A stretch of 41,199 nt of DNA, from NCBI GenBank assembly GCA_001873375.1, contig MNZA01000207.1, forward strand, positions 1 through 41,199, given 5' to 3'. Of this stretch, positions 22,900 to 31,656 are shown piece by piece. This stretch comes from Oscillatoriales cyanobacterium CG2_30_44_21 (lineage in GTDB: Bacteria > Cyanobacteriota > Cyanobacteriia > Pseudanabaenales > Pseudanabaenaceae). The notes under the pieces were generated by a model. That model made no database searches. It was not told the origin of the DNA and saw only the letters and a program-made list of their open reading frames with translations. Both the position numbers and the translations under genes were made by a program. The first letter of the stretch is position 1. Each line of letters opens with the position of its first letter.

Positions 22900-23913
22900 A
22901 TGGAAGCCTTAAAAGATTTTCTGCCTCAAGTTTGGTTTGTGATTCTAGCTCTATTTCTATTCCTGTACGTCATGCTCGATGGCTTCGATCTGGGCGTGGG
23001 TATTCTCTCCCTCACTAGTTCCGATGAAGAACGCCGTGGCATCTTGATGACCAGCCTCGGCAATATTTGGGATGCCAATGAAACTTGGCTAGTAATTATG
23101 GGCGGTGCATTATTTGGCGCATTTCCCCTCGCCTATGGCACGATTCTCAGCGCCTTATACATTCCTATTTTCATTATGATTTTCGGGCTGATTTTTCGGG
23201 CTGTTGCCTTTGAGTTTCGCGAACATTCTAACAATAAAACATTTTGGAATTTCGCTTTCGGTATTGGTAGCTTTATCGCGGCTTTGGGACAAGGTTTTGC
23301 CCTTGGCAGCGTTATTGCAGGGATTAAAGTTGATGCGTCAGGACATTTCATTGGCTCCACTTGGGATTGGCTCGATTGGCGATCGCTCTTGGTTGCCCTC
23401 ACTCTGATCCAAGGATATGTGCTGATTGGTTCCACTTATTTGATTTTGAAAACCGAAGGAGAATTACAGAAAACCCATTTTAAGACTGCAAAAATCGCGG
23501 CAATTACCACCTTCATCGGCGCGATTTTAATCACGATCGCTACGCCGATTGTCTATGAAACCGTAAGGACAAAGTTGTTTAGCGCTCCCTTAGTTTATAT
23601 TTTTGCAGTGATTCCCGTTATCGGCGTGTGGTTGATTTGGAATTTATTAAGCAGCCTTAACCGTGAGCAGGAAAATACTCCATTTGTCTGGACAATTCTG
23701 TTGTTTCTGCTGACATTTATTGGTTTAGGATTAATTGTATTCCCTTACATCATCCCTAACCAAATCACAATTTATCAGGCGGCAGCAGCACCCAGCGCCC
23801 TTGTATTTATGCTTACTTTTATTGGTGTTCTCATTCCGATTATGTTGTTTTACAACATCTACAACTATGTCGTATTTCGCGGGAAAGTGGTCGGTAGTGC
23901 CTATGGCGATTAA
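22900..23913 (+). CDS. cydB: Cytochrome bd-type quinol oxidase subunit II
   Basis: 337 residues, eight to nine hydrophobic helices. The typical start WFVILALFLFLYVMLDGFDLG, then GNIWDANETWLVIMGGALFG and FREHSNN, are CydB motifs. It follows cydA on the same strand after 205 bases that hold the 29-bp palindrome, an unusually large gap for this gene pair. A strong terminator lies right after the stop. Confidence 0.94.
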   Translation: MEALKDFLPQVWFVILALFLFLYVMLDGFDLGVGILSLTSSDEERRGILMTSLGNIWDANETWLVIMGGALFGAFPLAYGTILSALYIPIFIMIFGLIFRAVAFEFREHSNNKTFWNFAFGIGSFIAALGQGFALGSVIAGIKVDASGHFIGSTWDWLDWRSLLVALTLIQGYVLIGSTYLILKTEGELQKTHFKTAKIAAITTFIGAILITIATPIVYETVRTKLFSAPLVYIFAVIPVIGVWLIWNLLSSLNREQENTPFVWTILLFLLTFIGLGLIVFPYIIPNQITIYQAAAAPSALVFMLTFIGVLIPIMLFYNIYNYVVFRGKVVGSAYGD

Positions 23914-23947
23914 GCGGTTGGCATTTCATAAGTTGCTCAACATAATT

Positions 23948-23998
23948 AAACCCTGAGGTTGTTCCGCCCGCGTAGTGGGCGGAACAACCTCAGGGTTT
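23948..23998. terminator. Bidirectional terminator between cydB and the amylosucrase gene
   Basis: A perfect 22-bp stem from AAACCCTGAGGTTG, with the loop GCGTAGT, ends in a run of six T on the plus strand and has AAA at the base for the minus strand. It lies 34 bases after the cydB stop in a convergent gap. Confidence 0.85.
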
Positions 23999-24024
23999 TT
24001 AGGTTACTATGCCTAGCTACTTAA

Positions 24025-24135
24025 TACAGCCTGTTGAGGCTTTGAGTAGTACATAGAAAACTTTGAAAGAAGTATCGCTTCGCGATACTTCTTTCAAAGT
24101 TTTCTATGGGTTTTAAGTCAGCGCAAAGCACTGTA
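24025..24135. repeat. TACAGCCT...GCACTGTA dispersed element with 27-bp hairpin
   Basis: A 111-bp unit bounded by TACAGC and GCACTGTA. Its flanks (GGCTTTGAG on the left, GGGTTTTAAGTCA and GCAAAGC on the right) are shared with the unit at 34336-34430. The centre (24052-24108) is a perfect 27-bp stem with loop TTC. The stem sequences of the two copies are related but different, and each is fully self-complementary. Confidence 0.8.
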
Positions 24136-24196
24136 TCCTTATGAGTCCATGCCAAGATTTCTGGGTGTTGCATTTCATCCTTGAATTGACGAATCG

Positions 24197-26149
24197 TTAT
24201 GTTTCTGTCAACCAACAAAACTGATAACCATTAAGAACAATACGTTCATCATGTTGAGACGGCTTTTTACTAGTATATAAATCGATAAATCGGCTATAAG
24301 TACTAAACCCTTTACCACTTAGGGCTGACAAGTCGAAATATTGCGGATTTATATCAAAATTGGCAACTACTAGTACTTTCTCTGATGGACGCTGATGATC
24401 GAAGCGAATAAAACTGAGTAAATGCTCATTGTCTAACTGAAGCAATTCACGATTATTAAAATCAGCAAACGCCGAGATTTCTTTGCGAATGGAAATCATC
24501 TTTTTCATAGCAGTGAAGATTGCATACTGTTCAGTGCCTTGTTTTTTGCGTAGTTCGGCTTTTTCCCAATCGATTTTTGGACGATGAACCCATCGATTAT
24601 CATTGCTTTTGGTAGGATCTTCATAAAAGCTGTAATCATTGAGTACGCCGATCGCATCACCGTTATAAATCAGAGGAATTCCACCAAAGGATAAAATGAT
24701 TCCATGCAGTAAGAGAATTCGATTAATAGCAGCCGCAATCAAGTTTTTGTCTTCCGACTCCAAGGCAGATTCTAGCCCAACTAGAGAAGCCAATGACCCA
24801 CAGATCCGTCCATCGCCCGTGGACTCATTGTGCATGAATTCTAAGCCTCTGGCTGAAGCATCAAACTTACCGCTAAAGTAATCAATTAGAAAGCGTCTGT
24901 GAGAATAGGGCTCATAACCTGCTAAGCGAATATCATTGTCATCAAAGCCAAACCCGATATCATCGTGACATCGAACATAATTTAGCCAAGTCGCGCGTTC
25001 TAGTTTATTTGGTAAGCTCTTGATTCCTTGGCTGAGGAGTTTCGTGTTTTTAGTTGCCACGCTATCCCAAAGTAGCGCCATCAAAGTCGCGTTATAGGCA
25101 ATCTCACATTCTTTTGCAGCGATCGCATCTTCTCCAAAATACTTAATCACTTCTATAGGCGCAACGATCGCTTCCGCAATAAATAACACCCCTGGGGCGG
25201 AAACTTGGCAACAGTCCTTCATTAACTGTAAAATTAGGTGGGCTTTGCGTTCATTTTGACAAGAAGTGCCAATCTTCTTCCACAAAAAAGCCACCGCATC
25301 AAGACGCAAAATATCCACACCTTGATTTGCCCAAAACAAGATAATGTCCAGCATTTCAATAAATACCGCAGGATTACTGTAGTTCAAATCCCATTGATAA
25401 TTATGGAAAACTGTCATCACCCATTTTTCCATTTCAGGATTCCAAGTGAAATTACCTGGATCAGTTTCAGGAAATACCTGTGGCATACTCTGCTCGAACA
25501 TATCAGGGACTTCTCTACCCTCAAAAATGTAGTAATAGTCTTGAAAACGACTATCGCCTTTAATCGCTTTCTTTGCCCATTCATGTTCGTCAGAAGTATG
25601 ATTGAGAACAATATCCAGAACTAACAAAATGTCTCGTTTGCGGAAATCTTCGGCAATCAGACGGACATCTTCTAGGTCGCCAACGCGATCATCAATTTGG
25701 CGAAAATCACTGATTGCATAGCCTCCATCACTTTTACCTTCAGGACATTTCAAAATTGGCATAATATGCACCATATTGATCCCTAATTCCTGAAAATAGT
25801 TGGTTTTGCTAACGAGATCGCGTAAATTGTCGGCAAATCCATTGGAATAAAGCGCCATCCCTACCCATTTTTGCGACAAAAACCAGTTGTGATCCTGTTC
25901 GCGCTGAATATCTAGACGCTCTAATTCGGGAGAGCGATCAATATAGCCCTTTGCCATGGTTTCCACTAGGCGCAACATTTGCAATTTAAAATCATCGCGA
26001 TGACCATACAGCGTATAGAAAAGCGAATAGATTGCGTAAAAATTAGCGCCCAGTCGAGTATAAAAGTGTCGTAAATCTTGACGGCGAATTTCAGGTTTTA
26101 AATCGTCAAGGATAGAATTTAAAAGTGAATGAGAAATCTGTTCGTACAT
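24197..26149 (-). CDS. Amylosucrase / sucrose hydrolase (GH13)
   Basis: 650 residues. An N-terminal helical domain is followed by the (beta/alpha)8 barrel of GH13: LDIVLNHTSDEHEWA, DILRLDAVAF with nucleophile D284, FIAEAIV with acid E326, and YVRCHDDIGF with the transition-state pair H395/D396. These spacings agree with Neisseria amylosucrase (D286, E328, D393). It splits sucrose and either builds an alpha-glucan or releases hexoses. As last gene of the sucrose synthase-phosphatase run it gives the cell a way to recycle sucrose. Glucosylglycerol phosphorylase-like GH13 enzymes are a weaker alternative. Confidence 0.85.
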   Translation of the reverse strand: MYEQISHSLLNSILDDLKPEIRRQDLRHFYTRLGANFYAIYSLFYTLYGHRDDFKLQMLRLVETMAKGYIDRSPELERLDIQREQDHNWFLSQKWVGMALYSNGFADNLRDLVSKTNYFQELGINMVHIMPILKCPEGKSDGGYAISDFRQIDDRVGDLEDVRLIAEDFRKRDILLVLDIVLNHTSDEHEWAKKAIKGDSRFQDYYYIFEGREVPDMFEQSMPQVFPETDPGNFTWNPEMEKWVMTVFHNYQWDLNYSNPAVFIEMLDIILFWANQGVDILRLDAVAFLWKKIGTSCQNERKAHLILQLMKDCCQVSAPGVLFIAEAIVAPIEVIKYFGEDAIAAKECEIAYNATLMALLWDSVATKNTKLLSQGIKSLPNKLERATWLNYVRCHDDIGFGFDDNDIRLAGYEPYSHRRFLIDYFSGKFDASARGLEFMHNESTGDGRICGSLASLVGLESALESEDKNLIAAAINRILLLHGIILSFGGIPLIYNGDAIGVLNDYSFYEDPTKSNDNRWVHRPKIDWEKAELRKKQGTEQYAIFTAMKKMISIRKEISAFADFNNRELLQLDNEHLLSFIRFDHQRPSEKVLVVANFDINPQYFDLSALSGKGFSTYSRFIDLYTSKKPSQHDERIVLNGYQFCWLTET

Positions 26150-26174
26150 GGAATTTTCCTAAGATATGTTTACC

Positions 26175-26217
26175 GATAGAATGATCTGCCGCGCAAAGCG
26201 TAGCACATCATTCTATC
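26175..26217. repeat. Hairpin between the phosphatase and amylosucrase genes
   Basis: GATAGAATGAT pairs with ATCATTCTATC over 11 bp around a 21-base loop containing GCCGCGCAAAGCGTAGC. The right arm covers the stop codon of the phosphatase gene. It is another member of the local GCAAAGC-loop hairpins with locus-specific arms. Confidence 0.65.
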
Positions 26218-27053
26218 CATTTTTTTTTGTCTGGATAATAATGGACAATTCCTTCCAAAATTCCTGCGCTATAGTTCCCATTCATGCCCAAGAAGTCGCC
26301 ATGAGCTAAATATAAACTGTGGATATTCCCTTGTTCCTTTGCTTGTTGTTGAGATTGAGCAACTATATCGACATGAGCATTGGCAACCAAAACAGAAGGC
26401 ACAGCACTAATCAGCAACGGCAGATCATTACCACTGTCACCTGCAAAAACCGTATTTGTAAGATCAAAATCCAATTGATTCATCAGAAATTCTACTGCAT
26501 GGAGTTTGGTAGCATGGGCTGGCAATATATCTAGCAACCCAATTCCCTTGGCTTCATCAACGCTATAGATCAAACTTGCCGCAATATTTTTCTCTTTAAG
26601 GCGATCGCTGATGTACTGCTGCAAGGCATTTTTTTCGATTTCCAAGGGCAGATAGTAACTGAGTTTAAAACGGCTCTGTTGATCGGGTTCTTGCAAAATC
26701 AAATGCGATATTTCCGCTAAATCGGTAAACCAAGGCTCTAAATCGACAGCGTTTAGACCTCGCCAATCACCCGCAATTTGCTGTGACCAGCTTTGCCAAG
26801 ATTTCCAGCAATCGCCATCAAATTGATAGATCGTGCTACCGACATCACCAACGATCCAATCAGGGGTTGGCAAATCATATTCTTGAATGGCTTCTTGAAC
26901 TAATGCAAGATTTCTACCGCTCACATACACTAAGCAGACTTCGGGGCGACTGACTAAACGGGTAAATATGGCTCGCGCTTGAGGGGATTCGGGTTGAGTT
27001 CCATTGGGCAATAGAGTGCGGTCAAGGTCAGTACAAATTAATAATTTTTGCAT
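26208..27053 (-). CDS. spp: Sucrose-6-phosphate phosphatase
   Basis: A 281-residue HAD phosphatase. Motif I is TD9-L-D11-RTLLPNG with both Asp present. Motif II is VSGRN, and the C-terminal motif is FAGDSGNDLPLL. Cap residues PDWIVGDVGSTIY match sucrose-phosphate phosphatases, which convert sucrose-6-phosphate to sucrose and phosphate. It follows the synthase gene by 58 bases that contain a hairpin. Sucrose serves as an osmolyte in freshwater cyanobacteria. Confidence 0.92.
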   Translation of the reverse strand: MQKLLICTDLDRTLLPNGTQPESPQARAIFTRLVSRPEVCLVYVSGRNLALVQEAIQEYDLPTPDWIVGDVGSTIYQFDGDCWKSWQSWSQQIAGDWRGLNAVDLEPWFTDLAEISHLILQEPDQQSRFKLSYYLPLEIEKNALQQYISDRLKEKNIAASLIYSVDEAKGIGLLDILPAHATKLHAVEFLMNQLDFDLTNTVFAGDSGNDLPLLISAVPSVLVANAHVDIVAQSQQQAKEQGNIHSLYLAHGDFLGMNGNYSAGILEGIVHYYPDKKKWIE

Positions 27054-27077
27054 AGGTCACAATTGTATTAGTTAGTG

Positions 27078-27114
27078 TAAAGAGTTTTTCTGTCGAAGGC
27101 AGAAAAACTCTTTA
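27078..27114. repeat. Hairpin after sucrose-phosphate synthase
   Basis: TAAAGAGTTTTTCTG and its complement form a 15-bp perfect stem with loop TCGAAGG. The right arm overlaps the stop codon of the synthase gene (minus strand). On the minus strand it is followed by CACTAAC and not by a U-run, so it is more likely an mRNA-stability or attenuation element between the two sucrose genes than a full terminator. Confidence 0.6.
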
Positions 27115-29247
27115 TAAGTTAAAGAAATCATAATGGGCGATCGCCTCTAAAATACCTCCAGCATGAGCGCTATCCGCAAAATAAACGCGATCGCTATCAC
27201 TCAAATTCAATAGCTCCTCACGGTGACGATTATCAACGACCACGCCTAAAGTATTGCCGCGCAGCATATCTTCATCGCCGCCCGATCCACCATTGACCAA
27301 GACTTGCTCTAGGGGAATGTTCCATTGTCTAGCGACATAGCGCAAGGCAAGCCCCTTAGAGGCTCTGACAGGTACAAAGTCTAGATATTGACCAAAGGAA
27401 AGCGTGGCATTCACCGACAATTCCTGTTGACGCAATAGAGTCAAAATCTCCTCCATTGACGGCGCAATATTGGCATCGTAATAATAAGAAACTTTAAACC
27501 GACTTTGCTGATCTTTCGGCTGTGGGGTAATCCCTAGCAAGGGATCGATAATGCGGCGTAATACTTGCGGTGTCCACCCATGATCAATATGGTGATTCCA
27601 AGCAATATCCGCATTGTATAGAGGTGGATAGTAAATTTCTGTGCCTAAACTGGTGATCAAAACATCGGGTGTGGGAATCCCATAGGTTTTTAAAATTTTG
27701 AGGGCGGAATCTAAACGCCGACCTGTGGCGATGCCAAACAAAAATTTTCTGTGTTGTTGGCGGACAAGCTGAGTAAATTGCGCCAATGCTTCCGCATCCC
27801 CCAGTAAGGTATTGTCGATCGCCGTGAAAATTGCTCGATTGCGATATTGCCCTGCTTTTGGTGAGAATGTTGGCTTTGGCAAAGGTTCCTGTTGCAATAC
27901 AAGCGGTTCAATTTTTTGCAAATAGGTTTGAGCATGAGCCTCCCATGAATAGAATTTGGCAACATTTTTTAATCCATTTTCGGAAAATTGCTGCCAGAGA
28001 TCGGCATCTTCTAAAATCTGCAATAAAGCCTCAGCGATCGCCTTCTCATTCAAAGGATCAACTAATAATCCATTCTCACAATTACCAATAATATCCACTG
28101 GCCCTCCATTTTCGGTGGCAACCAATGGCAATCCACTTGCCGCCGCCTCTAATAGCGTTAGTCCAAAAGGCTCGGTGAGAGCAGGATTGATAAAAACACC
28201 CTTAGACCTAGCCGCTAATCGATAAATATCGGCAACTTCATCAGAACTATGATGCTTGGGTAGAGCTACTCGACCATACAGATCATAGCAATCCATGACC
28301 AGCAACAATTCTGTTAAGACATTTTGCGCCCCCTCATTTAGTTCGCGAATGTCTTCTCGATTACCCGCCACAATTACAAGATTGGCTAATTCTTGAAGAC
28401 GTAGCGATTGACCATAGGCTTCTAAAAGCGTAACGATATTTTTGCGTTGGTCGGGGCGAGATAGAGCCAGAATAATTGGCTTTTCAGGATTATTGAGAAA
28501 CTTGGTTAGAACTTCCTGAAAAGCGATCGCATCTTGATCATCAGTCAGAGGATGGAACTGCTCTAAATCTGTCCCTGGCGGGATGATTGCCATTTTTTCG
28601 GGCGTGTAATAGTCATACAGTTCATATTGATCTTCAATTTCATTGCGAGTACTAGTAATCACCAAGTCCGCATTACTTAACGTATCTTCTTCAGCGCTGA
28701 CCCTTTGGAGCATATGATAGCGTTCTTCGATCTGTTCGAGGGGCATTCCTGAACCTAGCAATCTTCGCATTTTGTCTCGTCCTAAGGAATGTCCCGTATG
28801 GATTAGGGGTAAACCTGTTAAATGGGAAAGGCGCACGCCTACATACCCCGCATCGGCATAGTGGCAGTGGATTACGTCAGGCAAACGCGGCTGTATGAGT
28901 AACCAAGCAAACAGGCGATCGGTAAAGCCATCCAGATGACTCCATAACTCTTCTTTAGGAATATAGCCTTCAGTCCCTGCTTCAATCCGCACGATCTGAG
29001 CATTGTCGGCTAAAACTTCCTTCTCTAAGCGATAGTCAGCATCTACAGCATCATCAATAATTAGTCTGGTAACCAAATCAATACGTTCTACATTAGAGTT
29101 TTTAGCCAGAGCTTTAGCCAACTCGACAACATATTTTGTTTGTCCACCTGTATCGGCATCTCGCCCCAATTCTAGATTATGACTTCTAATCAATCCATGA
29201 ATGCTGATAAGCAGAATGTATAACGGTTTGTGATTCTTATTGGACAT
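27112..29247 (-). CDS. spsA: Sucrose-phosphate synthase with inactive HAD domain
   Basis: 711 residues. The GT4/GT-B part (1-465) begins with the SPS motif ISIHGLIRSHNLELGRDADT and GGQTKYVVELAKAL, with HCHYADAGYVG, SRPDQRKNI and EPFGLTLLEAAASGLPLVAT for nucleotide-sugar binding. It makes sucrose-6-phosphate from UDP- or ADP-glucose and fructose-6-phosphate. The C-terminal HAD domain (about 475-711) looks like a phosphatase but has lost the nucleophile: FTAID-N where the active form is D-x-D, and GGSGGDEDM where it is GDSGND. It is therefore probably catalytically dead, and the separate phosphatase downstream does that step. Confidence 0.93.
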   Translation of the reverse strand: MSNKNHKPLYILLISIHGLIRSHNLELGRDADTGGQTKYVVELAKALAKNSNVERIDLVTRLIIDDAVDADYRLEKEVLADNAQIVRIEAGTEGYIPKEELWSHLDGFTDRLFAWLLIQPRLPDVIHCHYADAGYVGVRLSHLTGLPLIHTGHSLGRDKMRRLLGSGMPLEQIEERYHMLQRVSAEEDTLSNADLVITSTRNEIEDQYELYDYYTPEKMAIIPPGTDLEQFHPLTDDQDAIAFQEVLTKFLNNPEKPIILALSRPDQRKNIVTLLEAYGQSLRLQELANLVIVAGNREDIRELNEGAQNVLTELLLVMDCYDLYGRVALPKHHSSDEVADIYRLAARSKGVFINPALTEPFGLTLLEAAASGLPLVATENGGPVDIIGNCENGLLVDPLNEKAIAEALLQILEDADLWQQFSENGLKNVAKFYSWEAHAQTYLQKIEPLVLQQEPLPKPTFSPKAGQYRNRAIFTAIDNTLLGDAEALAQFTQLVRQQHRKFLFGIATGRRLDSALKILKTYGIPTPDVLITSLGTEIYYPPLYNADIAWNHHIDHGWTPQVLRRIIDPLLGITPQPKDQQSRFKVSYYYDANIAPSMEEILTLLRQQELSVNATLSFGQYLDFVPVRASKGLALRYVARQWNIPLEQVLVNGGSGGDEDMLRGNTLGVVVDNRHREELLNLSDSDRVYFADSAHAGGILEAIAHYDFFNL

Positions 29248-29409
29248 AATTGGTTAATCTCAGTTTGGTAGTCCTAAACAAGTAAGGCACAAAGAGATAG
29301 GTCGATGCAAACTCAGTGCGATTGCGATAGCCCAGCAACTCCGCACAGTCTTCGCTAAAAGTATTGCCACACTTTTAGCAGTTGCAAGCCAACTCCAGTA
29401 AGAGTTTTT

Positions 29410-29442
29410 AGATCAGGCAATGGCTATGCCATTGCTTGATCT
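29410..29442. terminator. Hairpin at the end of the FinO-like gene
   Basis: AGATCAGGCAATGG pairs with CCATTGCTTGATCT (one G-T step) around CTATG, four bases beyond the stop of the minus-strand gene that ends at 29447. A second small dyad, GCTAAAAGT/ACTTTTAGC, is at 29354-29379. Without a clear U-run either may be a weak terminator. The remainder of 29248-29409 should hold the promoter of the sucrose operon, but no hexamers stand out. Confidence 0.5.
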
Positions 29443-29446
29443 AGCA

Positions 29447-29758
29447 TTAGCTAGGACTTGCTTCTTCAGCAGGTTTAGCTTCTTTGGGCTTTTTCTCAAA
29501 TACTTGGACATTTGGCTCAAGCAATACAAATCCTGTCTCAGTAGCATTACCCATCTTGCCTGCGATCGCCGCTACCCACATTGGAAAATTAGCCTGTGCA
29601 TCTTCCAGTTTCTTAAACACTTTGGGCTTCACCGTAACGCTAAAGATCTGCCCCCCACAATCTAAATCAAAGGATTTCCAACCGTTTTTATCAATAGATA
29701 CATCGTTAGGAAGCTCATTGATTTTGATAGTTAATTCTAGTTTTCCTTGTATTGCCAT
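29447..29758 (-). CDS. Small conserved cyanobacterial protein (often labelled FinO-like)
   Basis: 103 residues: MAIQGKLELTIKINELPNDV, then NGWKSFDLDCGGQ, VKPKVFKKLEDAQANFPMW, VAAIAGKMG and an Ala/Pro/Lys-rich tail. I recognise the pattern as a conserved small cyanobacterial family that databases sometimes call 'fertility inhibition FinO-like', but the relation to the RNA chaperone FinO is weak. The WVAAIAGKMG core and basic tail could suit nucleic-acid binding. No operon partners on this strand. Confidence 0.65.
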   Translation of the reverse strand: MAIQGKLELTIKINELPNDVSIDKNGWKSFDLDCGGQIFSVTVKPKVFKKLEDAQANFPMWVAAIAGKMGNATETGFVLLEPNVQVFEKKPKEAKPAEEASPS

Positions 29759-29938
29759 ATTTCTACTGTATACCTAATGAATAGTATGTATTCATAACAC
29801 ATTTATTTTCTCTATGACTAACGGTATTCCTGAAAAGTGTAAAAAGTGTGCGATGCTTTAGGCGGCTCAGGCTCAAGAGATTCATGGCAGTGATAGCGAT
29901 CGCAATTTTGCATTCACATAATAATTTCTGGAGAAGCT

Positions 29939-30601
29939 ATGCAAGTTAAACAACTTGAGTTAGATCTGTGGGATTTTATTTCAACTGCAAGGAAAACTCC
30001 TAATGATGCAAATTTGCCAATGGTGTTTCAGCTTTTGAATTTGACTTTAGTTGATCTTGATATGCGATCGCAGTTGCGAGTAGCAGGAGAGGCGATATGT
30101 CAGATTGCAGATTTGTTTTGCGATCGCTCTAATTTTTTATTTGAGGAAATACACTCTCGTACCGTAAATGGTGAGCCGATCATGGCTAATGATGCTTTTG
30201 ATCGTTATGTGCGTCAGTCGATGGTTGTTGATTTGGAACAGTTTATTGAGCCTTTGCAAAGTTTACCTAGGAAGATTCCTGAACCAACGAAACATGGTAA
30301 TTCGATGGTTGACACAATTGAAAAGGAGGTTTTAATTCAAGCTTTGGAGCAGGAAAGTTTGCTTAGTTGTGAGGAGAAGTTTGAACAAGCGATTAGTACG
30401 GCTCATGCTGAAGATGTTTCGGCTTGGATTGAGGCGATCGCCCATTGTGTTGCAACCAATTTTTCTCCTATACGTTTAATGGATATACAATCTGCTTTAC
30501 CATTATCGATGGTGGAAATTTGGCTAGGTTTACTTTTGGGTGATTTTAAACTTGAGCAACGAGGAAGTTTTTATAATGCAAGCGAAATTTGGATTAGTTA
30601 A
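29939..30601 (+). CDS. Hypothetical protein upstream of a broken parA
   Basis: 220 residues, acidic, mostly helical by composition, no signal peptide and no membrane segment. It begins MQVKQLELDLWDFISTARK, and near the end PIRLMDIQSALPLSMVEIW could be a helix-turn-helix-like turn. The stop TAA overlaps the ATG of the ParA fragment (TAATG), the sign of a coupled gene pair. I take it to be a partner of a ParA-type partition or plasmid-maintenance gene. Function not recognised. Confidence 0.6.
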   Translation: MQVKQLELDLWDFISTARKTPNDANLPMVFQLLNLTLVDLDMRSQLRVAGEAICQIADLFCDRSNFLFEEIHSRTVNGEPIMANDAFDRYVRQSMVVDLEQFIEPLQSLPRKIPEPTKHGNSMVDTIEKEVLIQALEQESLLSCEEKFEQAISTAHAEDVSAWIEAIAHCVATNFSPIRLMDIQSALPLSMVEIWLGLLLGDFKLEQRGSFYNASEIWIS

Positions 30602-30747
30602 TGAACAAAAAGGAAAAGAGAATTCCGAGGCTAAAAATATTTGTGACTAAAAATATAGCTATTTTTAATCAAGCTGGTGGCGTGGGTAAAACTACGCTTA
30701 CTCATAACTTAGGCTACCAAATTGCAAGTCCCTTGGCTCTGGGATGA
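30601..30747 (+). pseudogene. parA: ParA-family ATPase, N-terminal remnant
   Basis: 48 codons with an Arg/Lys-rich start, then IAIFNQAGGVGKTTLTHNLG. This is the deviant Walker A (KGGVGKTT-like) of ParA/Soj ATPases. The frame stops at a TGA right after QIASPLAL, where about 200 more residues are expected. The DNA after it encodes an unrelated peptide in another frame (30713-31102), so the gene was cut by a deletion or recombination, not by a point mutation. It suggests a former plasmid or integrated element. Confidence 0.8.
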
Positions 30748-31102
30748 ATTTCAGACTACACCTCTAAATATAGAATTCTCATGGTGTAAGCGTTACGCTA
30801 ATGCCGCCGAGATGTTTGAGGATATTAAGCAAAGTCATCTATGGGTATCTGCCGAAAATTATGATACTTTAATGGGGCTTAATCCCATTTATAGTTTTAT
30901 CTTCCAAGCAGTGTATGATCGCGATCATTATCTTACCGATAGCGATTTTAGTTTGGAAGGAGAAATCGCCACTTACAAGGCAACTGCTAGAAGGGCAACC
31001 AGTCTAAATATTCAAAAGATTATCTATTCGGAAAGCGTGCTGAGACCTGCTGCTTACGTTTACTTTGGACATCCGCCGATCTCCAAAATTGTCTTTCCAT
31101 AA
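30713..31102 (+). pseudogene. Unidentified C-terminal gene fragment joined to parA remnant
   Basis: The frame is open from 30713 with no ATG near its start; TTG at 30722 is the first possible start. The peptide reads QVPWLWDEFQTTPLNIEFSW, includes DRDHYLTDSDFSLEGEIATY and ends FGHPPISKIVFP. It is well-formed protein-like sequence but begins mid-domain at the parA break. I do not recognise the family. It is most likely the 3' part of another gene brought next to parA by a deletion. Confidence 0.5.
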
Positions 31103-31127
31103 TTTACCCACACAAAGGAATAATCCC

Positions 31128-31469
31128 ATGGCCATAATGACCCCAGAGAATACCGCTATTCATTGGCAAGAAGTAATTGAGTATGTGCCCACAGGTATCA
31201 AGAGTAAGACTTTAATAGAAGATGGAAACTGTCGATATACTTTGATGTCGTTATCTTTAGGAAAAGCGATCGCCGAACATACTAACCCTCGCAATGCCAC
31301 AGTGAACGTGATCGAAGGGCAAGGAGTATTTAACCTAGCAGGTAAGGAGATTGGTATGGAGGCTGGAGTATTTATTTTTGTTCCTGCTAATACTCCCCAT
31401 GCCATTCAATCGTCAACCGAATTTACATTTTTGCTGACTCTTTTAGAACAGAAAGAGAATACTAAGTAA
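31128..31469 (+). CDS. Cupin-domain protein
   Basis: 113 residues from the ATG at 31128, with AAAGGA upstream. A single cupin: IAEHTNPRNATVNVIEGQGV (motif 1, with H and E) and GVFIFVPANTPHAIQSS (motif 2, with the closing His). The H/E/H set can bind one metal ion. Small cupins of this type often sit beside stress or resistance genes. No substrate can be assigned. Confidence 0.85.
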   Translation: MAIMTPENTAIHWQEVIEYVPTGIKSKTLIEDGNCRYTLMSLSLGKAIAEHTNPRNATVNVIEGQGVFNLAGKEIGMEAGVFIFVPANTPHAIQSSTEFTFLLTLLEQKENTK

Positions 31470-31544
31470 ATACCCGTGGCGATCGCATTAACAATCGCTC
31501 TCCTAAAGGCGATCGCTATTACCGTGAGTCGTTGCTACACCCTT

Positions 31545-31592
31545 ATTCGGGAGTTGTTGCACAATCCGACTGATGAGCAATCATGGTGTTAG
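31545..31592 (+). pseudogene. 3'-end fragment of a second DsbA/FrnE-like gene
   Basis: The frame reads IRELLHNPTDEQSWC and stops at TAG. It matches the last 15 residues of the intact gene at 17230-17907 (IRELLNNPEDEHSWC) at 11 of 15 positions. Upstream of 31545 the match is lost. Only the tail of a former paralogue remains, just before the CDF gene. Confidence 0.8.
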
Positions 31593-31656
31593 TCCTGTGA
31601 AAAGATCACTAGCTCACTCACCAAAATATTTATAAATATTTATTAAAATCATTTCT

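Noticed and set aside
29248-29446. tRNA or small RNA gene in the gap before the sucrose operon
   Set aside because: Only two short dyads are seen; no cloverleaf, CCA end or TPsiC-like sequence.
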